Source: CALMFG01 sp963666035 (GTDB lineage: Bacteria; Bacillota; Clostridia; Christensenellales; CALMFG01). From it: a stretch of DNA of 64,000 nt. The notes under the pieces are model-generated. The model saw nothing but the letters and a program-made list of their open reading frames with translations. It did not search any database and was not told the DNA's origin. Position numbers and translations under genes: made by a program. The DNA is taken from NCBI GenBank assembly GCA_963666035.2, contig CAXXJI010000008.1, positions 1 through 64,000 of the forward strand, written 5' to 3'. Shown here piece by piece: positions 16,959 to 24,700 of the stretch. Each line of letters opens with the position of its first letter. The stretch's first letter is position 1.

Positions 16959-18135
16959 ATGTGGCAGTTATATATCGCCGGTGAAGAGCGCCTGAACGAA
17001 GCGGTTGGCGCATCCATATCTAATGAGCTTAATCGGCAGAACAGCACCTTTACTGTGGAATGCAATTGGGTGGACACGACCTTGCATTTTGAGGAGTGCA
17101 AAATCACGCAGGATGGGGAAGCGATTGCGGCGGGAATTATCACCAGCCAAAGCTTCAAGGAATCGGGTATCAAGCGGACATCGATCACGGCTACCGATTA
17201 TTACTATGTGTTCCAGCGCCGGATTGTGGTGGAGCGTTTTGAGAATATGCGGGCCAGCGACATTCTAAAGGCGCTGATCAGCAAGTACGCCTATGAATTC
17301 AGCACAACGGCCATTGATGATACGCTAACCGAGATAGAGCTTTTTGAATGTGAATATATCCTGCTTAGCGAAGCAATCACGCAACTCATGAGCTATCTTT
17401 CAAACTGGTATTACTACATTGATGCCGATAAAGTGTTTCATCTGTTTGAAGGTTATGAAACCGACGGTGTGCGTTTTGAGATGGATGTGTCTGGGAAGTA
17501 CAACTTCTCAAAAAACACTTTAAGCGTAAATTATGATGCGGACAATGTGGTCAGCCGGGTGTGGGTCATCGGGGCAGAGCAAGCGGCGTTAAACTCAATT
17601 ACACAGCGGTTCACATGTGACGGGCCTGAATCGCTATTTCACATTGGCTTATGAACCGAACTACACTGAAGTGTATTTGGATGACGTATTGCAGGCCTCG
17701 CTTTTAGAAGAGAATGATGACGGTGCACAAGCCTTTCTAATCAACAAGGATAACCGGGTGGTGTTTATCCCAACATATGTGGAGACACCGTATACCGGCA
17801 CCTTAAAAGTGGTCTATCGGCCGACTGTGCAGGTGATCGAGTACTTTGAAGACAGCAATGGAGACAGCCCGTATCTGCTGGAAAAGGTGGTCAAGAACAA
17901 AGACATCACCGATAAGATGACCGCACGGGCATACGGCCGAGCCGAGATGAAGCGGGTCAAGTCGATCAAAAGGAGTTTAAGCTTCCAGACCAGTGAAAAG
18001 GTCGCAATCGGCGAGCGATGTTATACCCATATTCCGGATTACGGTATTGATGGGTTCTATCTCGTTACGCGGGTGCAGATTAAGTGTAAGACGGACGGCA
18101 AGGTTGTCTACACCCTGAACATGGAGGAGATCTAA
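16959..18135 (+). pseudogene. Tail hub/baseplate protein, one frameshift near 17620
   Basis: The N-terminal 215 residues (MWQLYIAGEERLNEAVG and following) end wrongly at 17654. The other frame from 17617 supplies LNRYFTLAYEPNYTEVYLDD and the remaining 170 residues to TAA 18133-18135, so a single-base indel splits one 392-aa protein. Its beta-rich N-terminus with ITATDYYYVFQRRIVVERF and the region KRSLSFQTSEKVAIGERCYTHIPD resemble phage tail hub proteins of the gp27/late-control D fold. Placement right after the tape measure supports a tail tip role. Confidence 0.65.
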
Positions 18136-18372
18136 TTGGCAGATACACTCAGCACACTTTTGCAGAATCAGAATGATCGGATTACGGCACTGGAGAACGC
18201 CACACTGGACAACAACCTGATTTTGCCGCTGATCGAAAAGGTCTATGATGAACTGAGATTAACGGCGCGTATCCGGGTGATTCGCGCGGCATACTTGCGC
18301 TGTGGCCAGCCGGAGGCGATTGTGAGTGAGACTTTAAAGAATACGACGGAATATGAAGAAATCGTCTATTAG
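18136..18372 (+). CDS. Small tail-module protein, 78 aa
   Basis: Starts with TTG 18136 immediately after the hub stop (TAATTG), with GGAGGAGATC upstream. The first 30 residues form a short coiled coil (LLQNQNDRITALENATLDNN), the rest is helical. Unrecognised; its place suggests a tail-tip or fibre-attachment accessory protein. Confidence 0.55.
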   Translation: MADTLSTLLQNQNDRITALENATLDNNLILPLIEKVYDELRLTARIRVIRAAYLRCGQPEAIVSETLKNTTEYEEIVY

Positions 18373-18410
18373 CCGAAAGGTTACACCTGAATTGGTTTTT
18401 AAAACGTTTA

Positions 18411-18440
18411 GTGCGCCATCCAAGTACTTGGATAAGGCGT
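18411..18440 (+). other. Palindromic hairpin upstream of 18454
   Basis: ATCCAAGTACTTGGAT at 18418-18433 is a perfect 16-base palindrome. CGCC before it and GGCG after it extend the stem past a small bulge. There is no T tract, so it is not an intrinsic terminator. It sits about 20 bases ahead of ATG 18454. A related element (TCCAAGTACTCGGA flanked by CCGC/GCGG) is at about 1002-1024, at the same kind of distance before ATG 1048. Confidence 0.6.
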
Positions 18441-18453
18441 TTAGGAGAAGCAT

Positions 18454-18786
18454 ATGATAAGTGATGCGATGATTCAGGCGGCCGTTGCCTATTTAAACGC
18501 GCAAATGACGTATATGGGCATCGGAAATGGCATGGTACCGGATACCGATGATACGGTGATGAGCGATGAACTGCTCCGAAAAGAAGTGACCTCGTATATC
18601 GACGGGAACGTGGTCATCAAAGAGGTCTATTTGGATGAAACGGAACTTAACGGGGAAGATTTGACCGCGATCGGGATATACGGCGCAGGCAATACGGTTT
18701 TATACTGCGGCGGCGGGATAGCGCAATCTAAGGAATCGGGCGAGAGCCTGACCATCTCGGTAGAACTGACAGTGGGGAGAGAGTAA
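18454..18786 (+). CDS. Phage tail/fibre-associated protein, 110 aa
   Basis: A compact beta-rich protein (MTYMGIGNG, EVTSYIDGNVVIKEVYLDETELNGEDLTAIGIYGAG). The 'T..g.G.g...p......l..e' opening resembles small proteins encoded before receptor-binding proteins in clostridial phages. Start ATG 18454 with AGGAGAAGC. It is followed without gap by the fibre gene. Function uncertain. Confidence 0.6.
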   Translation: MISDAMIQAAVAYLNAQMTYMGIGNGMVPDTDDTVMSDELLRKEVTSYIDGNVVIKEVYLDETELNGEDLTAIGIYGAGNTVLYCGGGIAQSKESGESLTISVELTVGRE

Positions 18787-18788
18787 CG

Positions 18789-20108
18789 ATGGGATACGAT
18801 AAGCAAACCTGGGTGGATAACGAAACCCTCTTAACCGCCGCGCGGCTGAACCACATGGAAGACGGCATCGAGGAAGCCGGACGCTCCGGGAACATCCTGA
18901 ACATCCCGGCAGACGGCCTTGTCTTAGGAGACGCGATCGCCTTTAACGGCAGCGGCTTTATCAAGACCGGTCAGGCCAATTATCTGTACGACGGCCGGGA
19001 CGCCGTCAATCACGGGGTGATGGCCTATACCTCGCTATCGGCAGATATCGGTTACACCCTGTTTGTCCAGCCGGACGGAAGCATGGGCTTTGGCACCACC
19101 CCCGTGCCCTGTGCGCTGGTGCTGTCCACCGCTGAAATCTTTGTGGACTTCAACCCGCCGTTTACCAACCCCAAGGTCTACAACGGCGTGATGCAGGGCT
19201 TGCTCGCCATGCCGGGCGTCAGCGGGTATGTCCGGATCAAAGTCCACCTGCCCGAAGACGCGGACGGGGTTGAAATCCGGGTGAAGGATTCCGAGTGGAC
19301 CGCGGGCGATGATATCCATACAGGCTACGGGGTCGCGGATATCACGGACGATACCGGCCTGTACGGAGTCAACCAATGGTATGAAGCGGATATCCATACG
19401 GCATCAGGCGGTGCCCTGTCGGATAGTGACCTGGTCTATATCAAGTGCTTCCCGTACGCGGGTACGGTGGCCAATGCCGAAATCGGTGAGAATGAGATCA
19501 CATCCACCATGGGTATCCTAGAGCTGGAATACCTGCCCGGCAATATCTCGGGCAGTACGATCATGGACAGCGCGGGCACCAATGACGGCACCCTGACCAA
19601 TGTGATCTTGGGGTCGGGTACCGGTGTGGTCGCGGACAGCTTTGATATGACGGCGGGGGATATTGAGTTAACGTCGGCCATCGATATGTCCGGCAAAACC
19701 ATTGTGGCCGGTATCAATGTGACCGGCGGTGCGGACCGCGGGTTTTGGGGGTACAAGGGCTCAAGGCATATCTGGGGCTTATACCGGGGCGGTAATATCT
19801 ATATCGGCGGGGATAACAACGCGGGTTACTTCTCGGCGGCACAGGCGGCCGCGGAGTGGTTCTTCATCGGCGCGCACTACTTATCCGGGCACACGCTGAA
19901 AGTATGGATTGACGATGCCGAACCGGACACCAGCGGTGACTGGGGCGGGGCGTCCACCTTAAACGCCATCGGGCATGCGAACCCGTATTCGATATTAGGC
20001 GATTCTGCGGTCAAGATGACGGGCAAGATGGACGCGATCCGGATATTTAACGGGGAATTAAAGGATATCGATTTTGAGAACCTGAGAAACGGAGGGAGCT
20101 GGTGCTGA
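18789..20108 (+). CDS. Tail fibre/receptor-binding protein with LamG-like C-terminal domain
   Basis: At 439 aa this is the largest gene of the tail-tip region. Residues 1-40 (TWVDNETLLTAARLNHMEDGIEEA) are the common N-terminal tail-attachment helix of Gram-positive phage fibres. The centre is beta-rich. Residues about 260-435 (DSAGTNDGTLTNVILGSGTG, WGYKGSRHIWGLYRGGNIYIGG, DAIRIFNGEL) look like a concanavalin A/LamG sugar-binding fold, so a cell-wall polysaccharide receptor is likely. It is more GC-rich than neighbouring genes, as often seen in swapped fibre genes. The ORF is intact. Confidence 0.75.
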   Translation: MGYDKQTWVDNETLLTAARLNHMEDGIEEAGRSGNILNIPADGLVLGDAIAFNGSGFIKTGQANYLYDGRDAVNHGVMAYTSLSADIGYTLFVQPDGSMGFGTTPVPCALVLSTAEIFVDFNPPFTNPKVYNGVMQGLLAMPGVSGYVRIKVHLPEDADGVEIRVKDSEWTAGDDIHTGYGVADITDDTGLYGVNQWYEADIHTASGGALSDSDLVYIKCFPYAGTVANAEIGENEITSTMGILELEYLPGNISGSTIMDSAGTNDGTLTNVILGSGTGVVADSFDMTAGDIELTSAIDMSGKTIVAGINVTGGADRGFWGYKGSRHIWGLYRGGNIYIGGDNNAGYFSAAQAAAEWFFIGAHYLSGHTLKVWIDDAEPDTSGDWGGASTLNAIGHANPYSILGDSAVKMTGKMDAIRIFNGELKDIDFENLRNGGSWC

Positions 20109-20416
20109 TGATCGCGATTAAGACTAGGGCTGAAAACTGGACTTCTGAGTTTCTACTCGGACAAATCGGGGCGATGGTGGTATTGGAAGTGGAGACGCTT
20201 CCGGCCTATACCCATACCGTCATCGATGACGAACCATTTACCCAGCGTTGTGTGCCGGGCAAATTTGGTGAGTCACTCACCTATACCGCGCTGAATGAAA
20301 TCCGGGACTTACTCACGGAGCTCGGCGATTACGGACAGGCCGCGGGGAGTGTCAGTGAGCTAAAGCTCAGAAAAGAAATCACGGACATCCAGCTGGCGCT
20401 GGTGGAAGGGAGCTAG
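20108..20416 (+). CDS. Tail-fibre accessory protein, 102 aa
   Basis: ATG 20108 overlaps the fibre stop (TGATG). The protein (AIKTRAENWTSEFLLGQIGAM; later ALNEIRDLLTELGDYGQAAGSV) ends in a helical region. Its position between fibre and the CD1375-type small protein matches small XkdW-like proteins of Bacillus and clostridial phages, but identity is not certain. Confidence 0.55.
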   Translation: MIAIKTRAENWTSEFLLGQIGAMVVLEVETLPAYTHTVIDDEPFTQRCVPGKFGESLTYTALNEIRDLLTELGDYGQAAGSVSELKLRKEITDIQLALVEGS

Positions 20417-20419
20417 GGC

Positions 20420-20524
20420 ATGGAAAGAATTTGGGCGGCGCTGATCAGCAAGGGTAAGAAGACCATCGATGATGTACCCGAAGGATTACGGTCTGCGGTA
20501 CAGGCGATATTAAACGAGGAGTGA
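20420..20524 (+). CDS. CD1375-type small phage protein, 34 aa
   Basis: A 34-aa frame, MERIWAALISKGKKTIDDVP followed by EGLRSAVQAILNEE, too short for usual gene callers. The pattern 'LI.KGKKT.DDVPE.LR..V..IL' is characteristic of the CD1375/XkdX-like proteins found between tail fibre and lysis genes in clostridial phages. It starts 4 bases after the stop of the previous gene. Confidence 0.7.
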   Translation: MERIWAALISKGKKTIDDVPEGLRSAVQAILNEE

Positions 20525-20530
20525 ACATAT

Positions 20531-21202
20531 ATGGATTTAAAGATGCGAAGCCGCGGCAGGGCGGTGAAGGAACTGCAGGAGGACTTAGTGGCACTGGGGT
20601 ACAAGCTGGCGCCGGACGGGATATTCGGGCTGGATACCCTAAGGGCGGTACGGGACTTTCAGGCAGATCAGGATATGAAGGTGGACGGAGTAGCAGGTCA
20701 TTTCACGCAGATGGCCATTTTTAATGCGCTGAATGAAGTGCCCAAGCCTGAGCCGCCCCAAAGCGCCCACTTCACCATCGATGACTTTATATCATCGGCC
20801 GATGCGGACGCGGTGAAGAATGGGATACCGCAGGAATACTGGCCCAACATCCAAGCGGTCATGGACCGGCTGGAAATTGTACGCATGGCCATTGGGGTTG
20901 AAGGTACGGATATCGTCATCCGCTCCGGATACCGATCCCCCAGGTACAACCGGAAAGTCGGCGGGGCCGCGGGCAGTCAGCATCTGTACGGCAAGGCGGT
21001 GGACATCTATGTGAAAGATCGGATAGTGAGTTGCAGTGATTTAGCAAACAAACTGTTTTTTGACGACAACTTAAAGCCGATGTTTGGCGGGTACGGCCTC
21101 GGCTCGGACACCAATGTCCATCTGGATATTCGGGAGAGAAAAGACCCGAATAAGCCGGTCGTTTGGTGGTACGGCAAGAAAAGCTGGAAGGAATGGAGAT
21201 AG
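20531..21202 (+). CDS. Endolysin: PG-binding domain plus M15 peptidase
   Basis: Residues 1-70 are a peptidoglycan-binding type 1 domain (GRAVKELQEDLVALGYKL, DGIFGLDTLRAVRDFQ). Residues 80-215 are an M15 zinc peptidase (D,D-carboxypeptidase or L,D-endopeptidase type) with IVIRSGYRSPRYNRKVGG and probable ligands His151 and Asp158 (SQHLYGKAVDIY) and His197 (NVHLDI). It cuts wall peptides at lysis. No signal peptide, so release depends on the holin genes downstream. Confidence 0.88.
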   Translation: MDLKMRSRGRAVKELQEDLVALGYKLAPDGIFGLDTLRAVRDFQADQDMKVDGVAGHFTQMAIFNALNEVPKPEPPQSAHFTIDDFISSADADAVKNGIPQEYWPNIQAVMDRLEIVRMAIGVEGTDIVIRSGYRSPRYNRKVGGAAGSQHLYGKAVDIYVKDRIVSCSDLANKLFFDDNLKPMFGGYGLGSDTNVHLDIRERKDPNKPVVWWYGKKSWKEWR

Positions 21203-21205
21203 GCT

Positions 21206-21424
21206 ATGGACACGATGACAAACGCGGCATTCAGTCAAATCGGCGCATATATCGTTATCTTCATGGGTGTGATACTGGTTTTCTTTTTCAACTGGGTGGT
21301 GAACCGTATCAAGCTGTTAGTGCTCTGCATGATGGCGGTGATGGACGGCTTAAAGGAACTTGGGGTTAACGGCGAAGTGAAAAAGCGCTTTGATGCGCTG
21401 AGAGAGCAGATTGTAAAGGACTAG
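21206..21424 (+). CDS. Holin-like small membrane protein, 72 aa
   Basis: One strong transmembrane segment (about residues 12-40, IGAYIVIFMGVILVFFFNWVV) is followed by a charged C-terminal helix (GEVKKRFDALREQIVKD). The gene lies between two lysin genes. The topology suits a holin or antiholin of class III type. A second holin candidate is at 22281. Confidence 0.65.
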   Translation: MDTMTNAAFSQIGAYIVIFMGVILVFFFNWVVNRIKLLVLCMMAVMDGLKELGVNGEVKKRFDALREQIVKD

Positions 21425-21429
21425 GATAT

Positions 21430-22278
21430 ATGACAGCACAAGAATGGGTACAGGTCTATGAAAAACAGGGCAGAGAAGCGGCGTTTGATATCTTGGCCGC
21501 TATCGCCAAGCCGTATGAATGCTATGGGGTACGCATAAGCTTGATGATCGCACAATTCCTGCAGGAGAGCTACAAGGGCGGGGGAAAGTGGTCGGGGCTG
21601 TTCTTAAACCAAAACAACATGCACGGCATCAAGAGCGATCAAGGTGCATTACTTTCAACGCAAGAGGAAGTGAACGGTGAACTGTTTGATATGAACAGCA
21701 CCTTCGCCGTTTATGCCTACATCGAGGACGCGGTTCTTGCCTATATCAAGCTGATGTGCGGATCACGGTACTTCGAAGTCCGGGCGGCCGTTACATGGCA
21801 TGGCGCGGTCAAGCAGCTGGGATTATCGCCGTATGCGACCGACTCAGGCTACGGCAAGGCCGTGAAGTACTGGATGGAACACTATGAATTGTATCAATAC
21901 GACACCTTTGAGTTCTACGACCGGCGGGAAGAGGTGTTTAACACCACGCGCTTCCGTGATCGGGGCGGCCGGGTGTTCCGGGTGCAGATGCTGTTGATGG
22001 AATTGGGCTATGATATCCAGCCCAACAGCATCTATGACCTTGTCACCTTCGCCATGGTCAAAGACTTCCAAACCAAAACCAAGTTGCTGGTGGATGGGGT
22101 ATGCGGCATCAACACGTTTTTGATGCTGCAGGAACTGATCACAGCACAGACTACCGAAAACACGGTGGTACAAGAGGAGCCTATCTGTGAAGTGGATATA
22201 TCCGACCGGATCATTAATCGGCCGGGCATGTTTGCCTTTCTAAAGATAAAGGGAAAAACAGGGAAAGTGAGGAAATAA
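21430..22278 (+). CDS. Second lysin: glucosaminidase (GH73-like) with PG-binding domain
   Basis: Residues 1-160 match the FlgJ/LytG-type N-acetylglucosaminidase fold: ISLMIAQFLQESYKGGGKWS with likely catalytic Glu46, then LFLNQNNMHGIK and YATDSGYGKAVKYWM. Residues about 180-235 are a peptidoglycan-binding domain (FRVQMLLMELGYDIQ, FAMVKDFQTKTKLLVDGVCG). The enzyme would cut glycan strands and complement the peptide-cutting lysin at 20531. Having two lysins of different bond type in one cassette is less common. Confidence 0.8.
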   Translation: MTAQEWVQVYEKQGREAAFDILAAIAKPYECYGVRISLMIAQFLQESYKGGGKWSGLFLNQNNMHGIKSDQGALLSTQEEVNGELFDMNSTFAVYAYIEDAVLAYIKLMCGSRYFEVRAAVTWHGAVKQLGLSPYATDSGYGKAVKYWMEHYELYQYDTFEFYDRREEVFNTTRFRDRGGRVFRVQMLLMELGYDIQPNSIYDLVTFAMVKDFQTKTKLLVDGVCGINTFLMLQELITAQTTENTVVQEEPICEVDISDRIINRPGMFAFLKIKGKTGKVRK

Positions 22279-22280
22279 GG

Positions 22281-22469
22281 ATGACGCAAGAAAAATGGAG
22301 AAGCCCGGTGGTCTGGGTGACGCTGGCCACAGCGGTGGTTGGCTTTTTGGTCAACACCTTGGAGGTGAATATCAACTCCGAGTTGGTGCTGGCCATGGTG
22401 AACGCCGCGGTGACCCTGCTGGTCGGTTTTGGTATTTTGAACAACCCGACAAACAAGACGGGGTTTTAA
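22281..22469 (+). CDS. Holin, 62 aa, two transmembrane segments
   Basis: Two hydrophobic helices (VVWVTLATAVVGFLVN and LVLAMVNAAVTLLVGFGIL) with a short turn and the C-terminal NNPTNKTGF, typical of phage phi-LC3/'phage_holin_1'-like holins whose last residues read '..GI.NNPT...GF'. It closes the lysis cassette, and a terminator follows at 22501. Confidence 0.8.
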   Translation: MTQEKWRSPVVWVTLATAVVGFLVNTLEVNINSELVLAMVNAAVTLLVGFGILNNPTNKTGF

Positions 22470-22500
22470 AATTTAAGGCGAACAGAATATCAACAATGAG

Positions 22501-22527
22501 GCTCTCGCATTTGCGAGGGCTTTTTTT
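22501..22527 (+). terminator. Intrinsic terminator at end of lysis cassette
   Basis: GCTCTCGC (22501-22508) pairs with GCGAGGGC (22513-22520, one G-T pair) around ATTT, followed by seven T. It ends the long late operon of prophage 1. Confidence 0.85.
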
Positions 22528-22562
22528 AGTGCTAAAATATATTTCCAAGGAGGCGAAAGGTT

Positions 22563-22781
22563 ATGAAACTGGTATACAAAGAGTTGAGCATCTATGAGGT
22601 GCTGTGGTTATTTGAAATGGGGGAACCCATGACCATGAGTGAGCTGATCGCCAAAGGGGCAAAAGAAATGAGGGTGATTGACGCCAAGTGCAAGGGGTGG
22701 ATTGAGCGGTGCGGAAATGGAGAAGGGATGGATGAGACGTTTCAGTTGACGAGGATTGGGTATCGGGCGCGTAGTTATTAA
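22563..22781 (+). CDS. Small prophage-end protein, 72 aa, unknown
   Basis: ATG 22563 has an excellent AAGGAGGCGAAAGG site. The sequence (KELSIYEVLWLFEMGEPMTMSELIAKGAKEMRVIDAK...LTRIGYRARSY) suggests a small winged helix (two helices then 'LT..G'). It is isolated between two terminators after the lysis genes, a usual site for lysogenic conversion genes or small regulators. Family unknown. Confidence 0.5.
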   Translation: MKLVYKELSIYEVLWLFEMGEPMTMSELIAKGAKEMRVIDAKCKGWIERCGNGEGMDETFQLTRIGYRARSY

Positions 22782-22795
22782 GAATATGAAAAATA

Positions 22796-22819
22796 GAGCC
22801 ATGCTGAAACAGCTGGCTC
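22796..22819. terminator. Bidirectional terminator hairpin
   Basis: GAGCCA (22796-22801) pairs with TGGCTC (22814-22819). An inner GCTG/CAGC stem with AAA loop lies inside, and A-rich and T-rich flanks suit both strands. It separates the convergent genes 22563 and 22854. Confidence 0.75.
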
Positions 22820-22853
22820 ATATTTTCTTATACATATTTTGTACATAATAGGA

Positions 22854-24050
22854 TTATGGTAATGTCGGACCTTTTGTCCAATGAGCGTAGAAAGTCCTAT
22901 CAGTAGAAATTTGTGTTGATTTAGAGATCTTCGCGCCAAAGAATTTATCGGTATACCAACCACTGAAAGTATAACCTTTGCGTGTTGGCTTTGGCAATGT
23001 TCCCACTTTAGCATTGTTCTTTACAGTTTTTGTTCTAGGCGAAACAGAACCGCCATTTGCGTCAAAAGTAACAGTTCTATTAATTGTCCATTGCGCGTAA
23101 TAAGTAGTATCGGCGGTGATTTTGGTAGAAGTAGAGATTTTTGTACCGCCAGTTTTCGCTGTGTACCAACCATTAAAAGAGTAGCCTGCACGATTGATTG
23201 AAGGTAACTCGCCGATGGCTGTGTTATTCTTCACGATTTTTGGCATAAGGCAAACGGACTTTCCATTGCCATCAAAACTAACCGTTCTGTTAACAGCCCA
23301 TTGGGCGTAAAAAGTTTTATCCGCAGTTATTCTTGTTGAAGTAGAGATTTTTGCGCCGCCAGTTTTCGCTGTGTACCAACCATTGAAAGAGTAGCCATTG
23401 CGTGAAGGCGAAGGTAGTTTACCGATGGTAAAATACTTATCAATTTTTTTTGTTGTAGGAGAAACTTCCCCTCCATTGGCATTAAAATTTACATGGCATG
23501 TTTTAGTAACGGTCTGATACGCATAAACTGTACTCCATGATAGAGAAGAATCATAATTATGAATTTGAGACATGGTTACGTTTTTCCCGGCAGCAGGATC
23601 ATTAAAACGGATGTCATTATCTTTATATTCAATAGCCACAATCATATGTTTTGAGCCATCTGCACGCTTGAATCTTATCAAAAGCCCTTGTGGATAATTG
23701 CCGGAGGTTAGTAGTTCCTTTATTTTTGCTTTCTGGGTACCTTCTTTGAAAGTGGTCTGATCACTTATATTAACATCGAAATGATTTGCAAGTGTGCCCC
23801 AACTTGCGTTTGCATTTTTTCCATTAATAATATAAATGTCGAGAGGGAGTTTCTTATAACCCATGTCAGTAATGACCATTGCGAAACTAGTAAGGAAACA
23901 CATATTATCCAAAGTTTTCCCATTGCAAACAATGCCATGTTGACTATAATAAGTATGGCTAGCTGCATATGCATCAACGGGGACAATGGAAAAAATCAGG
24001 CATATAATAAGCATTACGATTACTGCCTTGCGTCTGTTGGCTTGCTTCAT
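22854..24050 (-). CDS. Secreted C39-like cysteine peptidase domain with three InlB-type B repeats
   Basis: The signal peptide is residues 1-30 (hydrophobic IVMLIICLIFSIVPV, cut near AYA-A). Residues 33-175 resemble a papain-like C39_2 domain: Cys51 in DNMCFLTSFAMVI, His135 in SKHMIVAIE and Asp151 (FNDPAAG). Three copies of the Listeria/Bacteroides beta-repeat follow (about 187-255, 256-323, 324-390; GYSFNGWYTAKTGGAKIS, TFYAQW), usual in wall- or host-facing proteins. It lies on the opposite strand beyond the lysis genes with its own AGGAGG-type start. This fits a lysogenic-conversion gene exported by the host cell. Activity and target are unknown. Confidence 0.75.
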   Translation of the reverse strand: MKQANRRKAVIVMLIICLIFSIVPVDAYAASHTYYSQHGIVCNGKTLDNMCFLTSFAMVITDMGYKKLPLDIYIINGKNANASWGTLANHFDVNISDQTTFKEGTQKAKIKELLTSGNYPQGLLIRFKRADGSKHMIVAIEYKDNDIRFNDPAAGKNVTMSQIHNYDSSLSWSTVYAYQTVTKTCHVNFNANGGEVSPTTKKIDKYFTIGKLPSPSRNGYSFNGWYTAKTGGAKISTSTRITADKTFYAQWAVNRTVSFDGNGKSVCLMPKIVKNNTAIGELPSINRAGYSFNGWYTAKTGGTKISTSTKITADTTYYAQWTINRTVTFDANGGSVSPRTKTVKNNAKVGTLPKPTRKGYTFSGWYTDKFFGAKISKSTQISTDRTFYAHWTKGPTLP

Positions 24051-24431
24051 TTTGTTTACCTCCTACATAATATATTTAAGTGATTATAGAGCATTTCACA
24101 AAGGAAGTAAATAGAAGAAACAGTCAAAATATGCTGTATTAGTTGAAGAAATAACTCAAGATAGATATTGATATTTATATGAAAATAGTACAAAATGAAA
24201 GTTATGTGATTGCTTTTTAATTAGTCAATTTTTTAAATCTATTTCTTTAGTGTAGAATTCGAAGTTTTTTGAGAGAAACTATATTTACAAGGTTATAAAA
24301 GCTTGATTTTAACACATTTTTAACACACAAGTTTTCGATAGAAACCTTATATAAACATACGAAACTATGCAAAAAGCCCTGTTTTAGGGCTTTTTTTGAT
24401 GTTTCAGAACGAATAAATACGTTTTAAAGGA
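24051..24431. other. AT-rich non-coding end of prophage 1
   Basis: No convincing gene in about 380 bases. It contains short direct repeats TTTTAACACA / TTTTTAACACAC at about 24305-24328, which could be integrase arm-type sites, and the terminator at 24371. The upstream promoter of the secreted protein should also lie here, near 24060-24120. Confidence 0.4.
24371..24397 (+). terminator. Intrinsic terminator near prophage 1 right end
   Basis: AAAAAGCCCT (24371-24380), loop GTTTT, AGGGC (24386-24390) and seven T. It is the first of four hairpins crowded within 300 bases around the attachment site; a second (AAAACGCC/GGCGTTTT) is at about 24532-24557. Confidence 0.75.
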
Positions 24432-24450
24432 ATCCCTCTCTCTCCGCCAA
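24432..24450 (+). repeat. Right attachment repeat of prophage 1: tRNA-Ser 3' end
   Basis: ATCCCTCTCTCTCCGCCAA is the 3' end of a tRNA-Ser (T-stem end, acceptor strand CTCTCC, GCCA) without the rest of the tRNA. It occurs again at 24612-24630. A phage integrated at a tRNA 3' end leaves such a fragment at its far side, facing the host. The intact tRNA-Ser should stand on the + strand at the left end of prophage 1, outside the window. Confidence 0.7.
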
Positions 24451-24611
24451 AACAAAGGCACTCACACAATGGGGGTGTCTTTTGTTTTGATTGAGAAAGG
24501 ATTTGAACCCTAAGAGGGCGCGAAACGTTAAGAAAACGCCACTGTGTTGGCGTTTTTAGTTGAGCGGGCGAGGAGGTACGACCGAAGCCGGCGGGCGCAA
24601 GAAGCGCCTGC

Positions 24612-24630
24612 ATCCCTCTCTCTCCGCCAA
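24612..24630 (+). repeat. Second tRNA-Ser 3'-end repeat, with terminator downstream
   Basis: An exact 19-base copy of 24432-24450, in the same orientation and 180 bases further on. It is followed by AAAAAGCCCTT...AAGGGCTTTTTT (24637-24664), the kind of terminator expected after a functional tRNA. This is therefore probably the original host-side attachment boundary, and the first copy marks another junction. The 160 bases between the copies hold hairpins but no gene. Confidence 0.65.
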
Positions 24631-24636
24631 GCATAC

Positions 24637-24664
24637 AAAAAGCCCTTAATGCAAGGGCTTTTTT
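24637..24664 (+). terminator. Intrinsic terminator behind the tRNA-Ser fragment
   Basis: AAAAAGCCCTT / AAGGGCTTTTTT, 5-base loop. Probably the original terminator of the host tRNA-Ser gene; it also faces the end of the malic enzyme gene. Confidence 0.8.
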
Positions 24665-24700
24665 CGCTAAATAAGCGTAGTCAACCATATTTGATTGATA

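Noticed and set aside
22870..23450. Possible CRISPR or tandem DNA repeat array
   Set aside because: The imperfect repeats of about 200 bases are the coding sequence of three InlB-type protein repeats in the secreted protein; spacing and divergence do not fit CRISPR.
24484..24630. Complete tRNA-Ser or other structured RNA gene between the two repeats
   Set aside because: I could not fold a cloverleaf: the T-lo­op motif is missing before the second 3' end, and the only other T-arm-like stretch is on the opposite strand without acceptor or CCA.
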